DNA of 64,000 bases from the NCBI RefSeq assembly GCF_027409185.1, contig NC_084463.1:114892133-114956132 (forward strand). The letters run 5' to 3'. The DNA is from Cynocephalus volans. Taxonomy: Eukaryota; Chordata; Mammalia; Dermoptera; Cynocephalidae. Both the position numbers and the translations under genes were made by a program. The notes beneath the pieces were generated by a model. It saw only the letters and a program-made list of their open reading frames with translations. It did no database searches and was not told where the DNA came from. Shown here one piece after another: positions 55,901 to 64,000 of this stretch. Positions within the stretch are counted from its first letter, which is position 1, and the number at the start of each line of letters is the position of its first letter.

Positions 55901-56789
55901 GTAGGTACAGAGGAAGTGCCCTGTAGCCCCTCTATGCTCTTTTGCCATCCTACGTGATGGGGACTGCTGGCATAAGTGTTCTCAGATTGTATTGTGGAAC
56001 TCTCATTGTTTAAAAGCAGCAAATCTCACTTAGCTTTGGAAGACAACAAGCTCAGTAGTGAATTGGCAAGAGGGTGGGTCCCTGACATTCATTTCCCCCT
56101 TCTCTTGGTAGTTACGCTGATTTTCGTTTGGGTGTTAATGCCAACCCTGTCTAGTCCAAGTACTTTGGTTGAGGCTGATGCCATCCCTGGCACTTGGGAT
56201 AGGACACATGATTCATACTAGTGGGACCGTATCCTCTGGTCCTAGATTTTGCTTACAGGATGGGCCTGCAAGCAAAATTGGGTCAAGGAACCCGAGGATT
56301 TATTTGCTGGGAGCCTCTGGAAAATATACCTCTTGGCCCTTTTAAGAGGGTTTTAGAGACATTCTTCCCTCTCTTCTGGAATATCAATGAGCAAGCACGT
56401 AGCACAGAGGTGTGGATAAGGGAGTGAGTTGCAGCTAACTTTACTTTGCTACAGTGAAGTGGAGTCAGCCTTTGGGGAAAGTGACATGTGGAACAGAGAG
56501 GTCAAAATAAACCAAGCCTTTGGTGTTCTCACCATACCTCTTGAACTAATTTCTTATTAGCTTTTCTTATTTAATCCAGTTTGAGTTGTGTTTCTCCAGG
56601 TATAAGTAGCTAAAATCATCTCACTAACAAGTTCCAAACTAACTTATATGAAAGTTAGCCAGCAAGTAGGATAATCATATATATTCACATCAGGACCATT
56701 TTGAGAGAGTAAGGGGGAGCCATTAGTAATTACATTGGGCAGCAGTTGTCAACTAGGACTGTCCTGGGCACTCTATTACTGAGGCATAA

Positions 56790-56910
56790 GCTGGTTGCAA
56801 TGTTGTCAGTGGATAAGCTGTGAGACTTTGAGCAATTAATTTCAGATCTCTGGATATCAGTTTTGCCAAATGTAAAGTGAAGTATGATATTCTGTGAGTC
56901 TAGGTGGTTT
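56790..56910 (+). repeat. MIR SINE fragment
   Basis: GCTGTGAGACTTTGAGCAATTAATTTCAGATCTCTGGATATCAGTTTTGCCAAATGTAAAGTGAAG follows the MIR core. The stretch 55901-56789 has nothing recognised. Confidence 0.5.
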
Positions 56911-56999
56911 CTCCCTAGTCTATAATATTTTGATCTCTTCTACAGTAGGAGTCTGAAGGCTGAAATATTCCTTGGAGAAGAAACAATAACAGCCACTTT

Positions 57000-57490
57000 A
57001 TTGGTCAGCTATTGCTGCAATAATGCTGCATAACAAACAACTGCAAAAATCTCAGTGGCTTACAACAATATTTATTTTTCTTGCTTATGAGTCTGCAGAT
57101 AAACTGCGGTTTGGTTGATTTTGGATGGGCTTGCTTGACCAGACTTTGGCTTGAGTTCAGGATGTTCCACATGTCTCCATTCCTATACCCAGGCTGAAGG
57201 AGCAATGACCACTTATAGCATGCTCTACTTATGGCAGAGAGGGAAACTTCGAGAAACTAGGAAAAACCATTCAAACACGTTTAAAGATTTTGGTGTGATA
57301 TGACATGTTCTATCCACTCACATTCTGTTGACCAAAGCAAGTCGTATAGCCAAGCTCAGTGTTAACGAAGCAGAGCCATACACTCCACTCCAAGAAGGAG
57401 GCACTGAAAAGTCACATGGCAAATAGATATATAAATCTCATACAGGGTGGGAGTGAAGAACTGGTGACAATGATCCAATGTAACACCCAC
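57000..57490. repeat. Old interspersed repeat, family not assigned
   Basis: TTGGTCAGCTATTGCTGCAATAATGCTGCATAACAAACAAC, CTCAGTGGCTTACAACAATATTTATTTTTC and later TATCCACTCACATTCTGTTGACC, AAGTCACATGGCAAATAG belong to a common mammalian repeat of LTR or hAT type. The start resembles that of 59460-59880. The stretch 57491-58407 has only a weak L2-like piece (58025-58090). Confidence 0.4.
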
Positions 57491-58407
57491 CATGCATGAG
57501 GCACTCTCTCCCCACAAGTGATGAGGTCTTACTCTTCAGGATTACTTCCTAAAATGGCACCAGTGAACACCATCTCTTCCCCTTCTCCCCACACACTCAC
57601 AAGCACAGTGGCAGCTTCACAAGTCAACACACTAAATGTTTGCTAGTTGGGATTTACTATTCTTCCAACGTTTACATGAACATTAGAGAAGCACCAGTGG
57701 AGAATAATTACAAATCACCCTATAATAAACAATCAGAAGTTGGTGCACTTGATGTCTAGCAGTTCTTGTGATGGGATTCCCAGCATCAAGGAAAAGCCTA
57801 ATTGGAGGAAAATCTGGGCAAGGTCGACTCACTTCCAGTCAATATTCAGATTGCTCATCATCCCACTCATTCCCAAGACCATTTTGATGTCATAAGCCTG
57901 GAGCCTTAATTCCTGAGTTTGTTGCCAAGTCATTACTAAAGGTTTGGGTGAGAAAACCTATTGTTCTATTTAATAAATAATGCCTTCTAACAAGTAATAA
58001 AAGATGTTAGGGCACATAACTTTATTTCATCCAACATTTACTGAATATCTACTATGTGCCTGGTAATAAGCTAGGTGCCAATGATTATCCTGCCGTCAGG
58101 GCCCCACATAGAGTAGGGTGGAGATAGGCAAATATATAGAGATTTAACCTTAGTCATGTGTTGACAGTGCTTTATCTGAGATATGAACAAGAGCTGTGAG
58201 ACACAGAACAGAGAGGAATTATTTCCTTTTTGGAGGGAGGAACAGGAGGAGTAGGTGCCATCCAACCTGAGCCCTGAAATCCAGGAGACAAGAGAAAGGA
58301 CATTTTAGGAAGAGGTTCCACATGTAAAATGGCACAGAGGAATAAAAGAATGCCTTGTCTCCCTCAGAGCCCTGGAGTCCTGCATGGCCGCTGTGGGACA
58401 CCGAGTG

Positions 58408-58860
58408 TTATGGGTTGAATTATGTCCCTTCCAAAAAGGTATGTTGAAATCTTAACCCCCAGTACCTCGAATGTGCCTTTATTTGGAAATGGGGTCTTTA
58501 TAGAAGTAACCAAGTTAAACTGAGGTCATTAGGGTGAGTCCTTGTTGAATATGATTGGTGCCCTGATAAAAAGGGGAAATTTGGACACAGACAGACATGC
58601 ATAGAGGGAAGTCAATGCCATGTAAAGACAGAGAGTTGAATGATGCATCTATAAGCCAAGAAATGCCAAAGATTCCAGCAAACCAACAGAATACAAGAAG
58701 AGGCAAGGAAGAATCAACTATGGATTTCAGATGGAGCGTGACCCTGCCGACACCTTTATTTCTGACTTCCAGCCTACAGAACTGTGAGACAGTACATCTC
58801 CATTGTTTCAAGTTACCCAGTTTGTGGTACTTTATTATAGCAGCCCCAGGAAACTAACAC
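58408..58860 (+). mobile_element. MLT1-type MaLR LTR
   Basis: TGTTATGGGTTGAATTATGTCCC, AAATCTTAACCCCCAGTACCTC, TGTGCCTTTATTTGGAAATGGGGTC, TTTCTGACTTCCAGCCTACAGAACTGTGAGA and AGTTACCCAGTTTGTGGTACTTTATTATAGCAGCCC, ending ACTAACACA. A full MLT1-like solo LTR. Confidence 0.8.
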
Positions 58861-59459
58861 AGGGAATTAAAAGAAGGGACTGTTAGGATTCTTGGCTGTC
58901 CATTCCTATTTCAAACATTGTATCTTCTGCTTAAGGTTTTGTTTGAAAAGCAGGGCTTAGTTAGTAAAAAGAACAGAACATGAAAACAGCAGATATAGAG
59001 CTTTGAGAATGTATCAATTGAATACTTTCAGTTGCAAATAACCAAAAGCCAAGGTCAAATGGCTTAAATAAGAAAGATTTATGGTTCATATAATTACAAA
59101 AGTCTAGAGGTGATGTGAGATTTCTTTGCAATTTGATGGAGGCTTTGATCAAGGTTCTGACTCTGTTTCTCTGCAGTTTTCTATGGAATTCTCATGCATT
59201 GGTTTCCTCCTTGGGCTGGCTTTTGTTATGGTAGCAAAATGGCTGCCATAGTTCCACGCTTCACTTCATGGCACACCATCAAGAGTAGGGAAGAAGAGCT
59301 TTGACCTGGTATTCCCAGCCAATGCCTTGAGGTTCTTCTCACTGATTGGACCACTCCTGAACCTGTCTCTGCCTTCACTGATTAGCTTAGGCCTGTGTTA
59401 TGGACTAACTGTGGCAGGAAGGAAGGACTAACTCTGATGGGCTTAGCCCACTGTTTCCA

Positions 59460-59880
59460 TTAGCCTTAGCTGCATAACAAAACAACCCAAAATTTCGTGG
59501 TTCAAAACTAAAACAACTTATTTGCTCATGATTCTGTGGATCAGGAATTTGGGCAGGGTTCAGCCAGGATAGTTAATTGACTATCATGTGGTGTTATCTT
59601 GGCTCACTCATGCATTTAGGGTCACTTGGCAAGTCAGCTGGGGACTGGCTGGTCCTGGATAGTGTCAGTCACACGTCTACTGGTGGTCTGGGTGCCTTGG
59701 TTCTTGTCTCTGTGCTGTGTATAGCAAGCCAGCTTGGGCTTGTTCACATGAGCATAGCATTCCATGAGGGTGAGAACGGAAGCTGTAAGGCCTCTTGATG
59801 CCTAAACTTGGGACTTGCATGACACGATTCCCGACACATTATATATTGGTCGAAACAAGTCCCCACATTTTGCTGGGAAG
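59460..59880. repeat. Old interspersed repeat, family not assigned
   Basis: AGCTGCATAACAAAACAACCC, GATTCTGTGGATCAGGAATTTGGGCAGGG, TTGGCTCACTCATGCATT and ACACATTATATATTGGTCG follow the same repeat type as 57000-57490. The stretches 58861-59459 and 59881-61900 contain no feature I can support. Confidence 0.4.
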
Positions 59881-61904
59881 AGCTATAAAAAAAATTTGTG
59901 ATCATTTAAAATCTATCACACCCACCCTTACAACTGGGGGAGGGATAATCAATTTCACCCAAACCACGTAGCTCCTAAATAGAATGGACACTATGCAGAA
60001 AGCTGGCTAGGAGCTGGAAAGGAGGCTAAAAGATAGATTGAAATTAGGTTGTGGCAATTATGCCTCAATAAAGCTGGGGAAAAAAAGAAATTAGTTTGTG
60101 GGGGGCTTTGTATGCTCTGCTAAGTGCATCTGATCTTCTAGGCCCATGGTTCTTACTCTTTTTTTCTATGACAACATAGTTGATGAATATGATGCACTCC
60201 CATTAGTAAACATGGCTTAAAAGTGATTCACCATGGCTGTGATTCTCAACCTGCAGAGAGGGGGCAAGGAATGTTTCCTATGGGAGACGCATCATACCCT
60301 CCTTCCATTTGGAGGGTGGGCCTGCCTTGGTAGTAGCTCACAGTTCTAGGCAATGGAGAGCCACTGATGTATTGTTCCTAAGTGCACAGGAAATTTTCTG
60401 CTCTGAGATTCAGTCTTAAGGAGCTCTTGTAACAGCTCTGAATTACGCCCATGCTCTCTTTTATTTCCCACCGTACGTACATATGCTGCTAGTTTGGGAT
60501 TTTTCTGTTTCCAGCAGCACACTATCCCCATAAGCAACACTTCTCCCTGGTGGCCAAGTCCTTGGGCCCAGTCCCCTCTTGGATACTCTCACACTATTCT
60601 CATTGCCATGGCTTTGTCCTGTTTTCTAGCCTTGACAAGGAAAGCCCCAGTTCTTCCAATGTGTTTTTGGACCTCAGTTAGGGAGATGGTCACGGTCCAA
60701 TTCCCTTTCCTCCCAGAAGTCTCTTCTATGGGTACTCCACCTGATATGGTCTCCAATGCCTTAATGAACATGGTCATGAACATATTGGGCAAAGGGAGGG
60801 TGATATCTCCATGACATCTGAGCTGCAGTGACAATGTCCTGCCATGTGTACATACTCACCTCTGCTGCCGGGCTGTACACAACTTGTAGAAGAAACATGG
60901 GATTCAGCTTGTTTATGGTGAAAATAAGTAAATATTTTTGTGGAATAAGTGAATTAATAATGGTTAAATAAATAAGATAACTGTGCAGCATCCCTCTAGA
61001 TGGAAAACTTTAGGAACATGAAAAATGTTCCCTTGTAGACAACTCCTCTCCTCTTCACTCAGAGCTCTAGATCCCAGGAAGGCACCAGTACAAGTAGTTA
61101 TCAAGCATCTTAATCTCAGATCCTCCCCACACACCGGTGGAGGATCCCTGAGCCAAGAGGAAGAGTTTAGAACAGTGAGAACTTCTCCCTTAAACTGAGT
61201 AGGAGTAAGGCTCTGAAGAACCCCTTGTCATAATGAGGCAGAGCAGGGGTAAGGGTGGGGGCAGTGGAGTGGAGTGATGGTGAGGAGGAAGAGGATTGTA
61301 GGAAGTGAGCAGAGAAGAGGGACCTTCTTCTTTGGACCATCACCTCCCCTGGGGTCCTTCCTAATGGAAGGTGTCACCATGGAGTCTTCAGCCTTATTTC
61401 TGTAGGACTCCTGGCTGTACCTCTCCCACGAAGAGTGGCTAGTTTACAAGAAGAACTGAAGCCTTAAGTGTCTCTGACTTAATTCAGCAGCTGCTGGGTC
61501 AATGGGCTCTTTTTGGACAGCTCATTTCTGCTCCTACATCCCATTAGAGGCAGCCCTTGCTCACCTCCATTTGGCTAGTGAGACTGGGCACTGGGGAGAG
61601 TGGAGGCTATTTACAGTAAATTATTCAATTAAAACCAGGAGCAAGGGCAGTTTCTGCTATTGTCTAATGGGTCAATCTGGGTACAGCTCAAGGCATGGCT
61701 AAGACTGTTTAGTCTGCAGAGTACATTAGGACTGTAAACACAGGAGGGACAGTGAATACTGTGGAAAGTGGTTAAGGGGTGTGGCCTGACTGCAGCTTCA
61801 GCAGGACAGGGAGGAGGTACGTGGGGGCGAGGTTGATGGAGGATAGGAGAGAGGGGCAGGACAAGGCGGGTCTGGCTGGCCCTTATGCTTTCTCCTGTGG
61901 GATT

Positions 61905-62060
61905 TCCAGCCCAGTTGGTGTCAACCTTGGATGCGTAGTGGAATCTCCTGGGAGGTTTATAAAATGCTGACACCTGAGTTTCACCCCTCCTCAGATTCTG
62001 ATTGAGTTGATCTGGCTTGTAGCCTGGACATCAGGGTTAGGATGCTCCCAGATGAGGAGA
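61905..62060 (+). repeat. MER5-like hAT remnant
   Basis: CAACCTTGGATGCGTAGTGGAATCTCCTGGGAGG, CAGATTCTGATTGAGTTGATCTGG, then CATCAGGGTTAGGATGCTCCCAGATGA, match MER5-type palindromic ends. Confidence 0.58.
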
Positions 62061-62224
62061 CTGCAAGCGGATGGAGAAATGTTATCATTTTGTAATGGGA
62101 AGCTGAAAGGACCCCTACAGAATAAAGCTTCTCAGGTGAAGAAGTCGGCCAAAAGGGAAAGGTCACCTACCTGGGTTAGTGACAAAGAAAGGATCAGAAA
62201 CTCTTGAGTTCTCAGGTCAATTAA

Positions 62225-62350
62225 GTTTCCCGTTTACCACTGTTCTTTCATTTACTAGTCATGTGGCCTTGCTCAAGTCTCAGTTTCCTCATCTGTAAAT
62301 TGGGTATAGTCACCTATTTTACTTATCTCTGATTGCTATCAGCATCAGGA
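62225..62350 (+). repeat. MIR SINE fragment
   Basis: TTACTAGTCATGTGGCCTTGCTCAAGTCTCAGTTTCCTCATCTGTAAATTGGGTATAGTCACC is a clear MIR core. Confidence 0.75.
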
Positions 62351-62599
62351 TTCGTGAAGATGCTGTGCAAACAGTACAGGGGGAGAGAAGGAACAGTAGA
62401 GATGTGGCTTTTAGGTGTAGGATTTTAGAAGATATTACCTAAATGGCAGGGGTGGGGTAGAAGTGGGTGAAAAAATAGAGTTTCAAAGCTCTCTACACTT
62501 TATCCTTTTCCCCAAAGGGTTACAGTAAAAACTGGTCAGTGTTGTGAGGTCCCTGGTCAGGTTGCATCTCTCTTTGCTGCGGTCAAATTCAGTTTCATT

Positions 62600-62735
62600 T
62601 GTCTCCTAGGGAGGCAGTGCCCACAAATCTTAAACTGTTCTTGCATCTGTCACCAGCGGCCACCCAGTCTAGGGCTGGTGTATACCTAGTTCATGGTCAA
62701 TAAAGTTGTTGGATGAATGAGTGCATGGAGATTTG
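62600..62735 (+). repeat. L2 3'-end fragment
   Basis: GTTCATGGTCAATAAAGTTGTTGGATGAATGAGTGC with preceding text fits the L2 3' terminus. The stretch 62351-62599 has nothing recognised. Confidence 0.45.
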
Positions 62736-62957
62736 GCTCCTTATAGTCTTGGTTTCTGTCCTACTTCTTCAGAAAGCACCACCCTCAAACTCCTAAAATG
62801 ACAGTCATGCCCTTGAAAAGCTACAGTCCCAACTGTCACTCACCTTGTACAAACATGCTTCATTGCCACACTTCACTTTACTTTCAGCCTTAATGACTTC
62901 AGACGGAATTCCAATTCTTGATCCAAATGACTAAGGCATTCCCTTGTAGAGCCAGTA

Positions 62958-63017
62958 ATAAGTTCATTCGTTTGTTCGTTCGTTTGTTTGTTCATTTGTT
63001 CCTTCCTTCCTTCCCTC
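62958..63017. repeat. Imperfect (GTTC/GTTT/TTCC)n simple repeat
   Basis: AGTTCATTCGTTTGTTCGTTCG, then CTTCCTTCCTTCC. Confidence 0.75.
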
Positions 63018-63505
63018 TCTTCCTACTGGAGGAGAAGTGATTTTGTGACAGTCTGGAGCTCTGCACTGAGTACGGCTTATCTGTGAATGATATGCTATGT
63101 TGAATTAAACCACAGGAACCTTAGCAACATACCTTGCAAGTCACTGTCAAATCCTATATTGCTCTGCCCACTTAGCTTCCATGCCCAGAACAATTTGCAA
63201 ACAGGCCCAGAGGGGATACTAATGAGCCCATGTAGTTGACCTCATTTGCTGGGACAGGAACATGTACAGGTTGCCTTGAGCCCAGGAGTAGAACTAACTC
63301 TTCTGATCTCCTTGTCTATATAATAACAAGACATAACATGTACGAGGAAGAGCAAACTGGGGATGGCTAAAGGTGAAAACCAGACAGCCCTAGAGACTAT
63401 TCAGACAGCAGCCACTGAGACCAAGTGTATACACAGTTGGCAGCAGAGAGGTTTGGTATCAGGGAGCAATTATAGGCATGGATCCCCCAGGCCATATATC
63501 AATGA
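63018..63505. other. Intergenic DNA, nothing recognised
   Basis: No exon or nameable repeat seen. The same is true of 63679-64000. Confidence 0.35.
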
Positions 63506-63678
63506 AGAAGGAAGGGGAAGGGGAAGGGGAAGGGGAAGGGGAAGGGGAAGGGGAAGGGGAAGGGGAGGGGAGGGGAGGGGAGGGGAGGGGAGGGGAGGGG
63601 AGGGGAGGGAAGGGAAGGGAAGGGAAGGGAAGGGAAGGGAAGGGAAGGGAAGGGAAGGGAAGGGAAGGGAAGGGAAAA
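63506..63678. repeat. (GGGGAA)n to (GGGGA)n to (GGGAA)n purine microsatellite
   Basis: About 170 bp with all purines on the plus strand, changing period in three blocks: GGGGAA to about 63564, GGGGA to about 63608 and GGGAA to about 63675. The open frames across it are products of the repeat. Confidence 0.97.
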
Positions 63679-64000
63679 GACTATTGTTTGACAAGATGCT
63701 GCTAGGCTGGAACAAACAGTTAGGCTAGGACTGGTGCTAAAGGCAGCCATGTGGGTGAGACTGAACAGAACTCAGTGGCCCCAGCTATCAAGGTCAGAAG
63801 TCAGAACTCATTGAAGCTCATGGTACACCCTTTGCACACCAGCCAGTGTTACAGATTCTGGTCTACTCCATTCTACAGAGCCGCACTTGTCCCAGCAGAA
63901 GGGTACCAATGAGAGCTCTCGAACTGGCCCATGATGACCAGAACTCCAATAATGAAGCTTCTACACTCTGGATCTTCATCCCCAGGATAGTGCTTGGGCA

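Noticed and set aside
63363..63750. Glu/Gly-rich and Pro/Leu-rich frames of 75-121 codons
   Set aside because: Translations of the (GGGGAA)n microsatellite.

Overview
The window is mammalian nuclear DNA. It has no bacterial-style gene density and is dominated by layers of LINE-1 (L1), MaLR/ERVL LTRs, L2, MIR and DNA-transposon fossils. The best lineage clue is one dimeric tRNA-Ile-derived SINE at 42743-42918, the type I know from colugos (Dermoptera, CYN/t-SINE). No Alu, B1, CAN or ERE SINEs are visible. I therefore suggest a colugo (Galeopterus/Cynocephalus), as inference from a single SINE.

Two host genes are recognisable. At the left end, on the minus strand, is the first coding exon of CYP2R1 (vitamin D 25-hydroxylase), with its splice donor and a CpG-rich promoter carrying two CCAAT boxes. 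Its intron 1 runs off the left edge. At 24.5-27.3 kb on the plus strand lies a complete-looking but dead calcitonin/CGRP-family gene. Exons 2, 3, 4 (calcitonin) and 5 (CGRP) are all present in order. The start codon, the exon 4 acceptor, both reading frames of the peptide exons and both CGRP-ring cysteines are lost. A CpG island at 21.45-22.75 kb is in the right place to be its old promoter. The position next to CYP2R1 fits the known CYP2R1 - calcitonin/CGRP/CRSP - INSC neighbourhood. Everything right of 28 kb is intergenic repeat.

Mobile DNA by region: 0-2.7 kb, an old L1 in CYP2R1 intron 1. 4.8-7.0 kb, a 5'-truncated minus-strand L1. 7.1-8.8 kb, an L2 and an MLT1 LTR, each hit by a later LTR. 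15.6-19.3 kb, an internally deleted L1 that carries about 200 bp of 3'-transduced DNA. 27.4-41.2 kb, old minus-strand L1M, split by a 6.75-kb nearly full-length L1 of a younger family. 42.2-42.96 kb, an ERVL LTR and a mariner MITE split by the SINE. 45.1-49.2 kb, several MaLR LTRs, a tandem-repeat retroelement with a perfect 16-bp target duplication, and a full-length mariner. 52.1-55.1 kb, an old L1-type 3' end split by a 2.3-kb composite element. 55-64 kb, MIR, L2, MLT1 and MER5 remnants plus a long purine microsatellite.

The best candidates for something undescribed are two non-autonomous, L1-mobilised elements that carry internal tandem repeats. One (52446-54756) has an L1-like 5' end, about twelve ~80-bp repeats, a short L1 endonuclease relic and an A-rich 3' end, which is an architecture like primate SVA. 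The other (46659-47100) has three ~103-bp repeats, and its 3' end reappears at the left edge of the window. No CRISPR array, RNA gene or intact peptide-coding gene other than the CYP2R1 exon was found.
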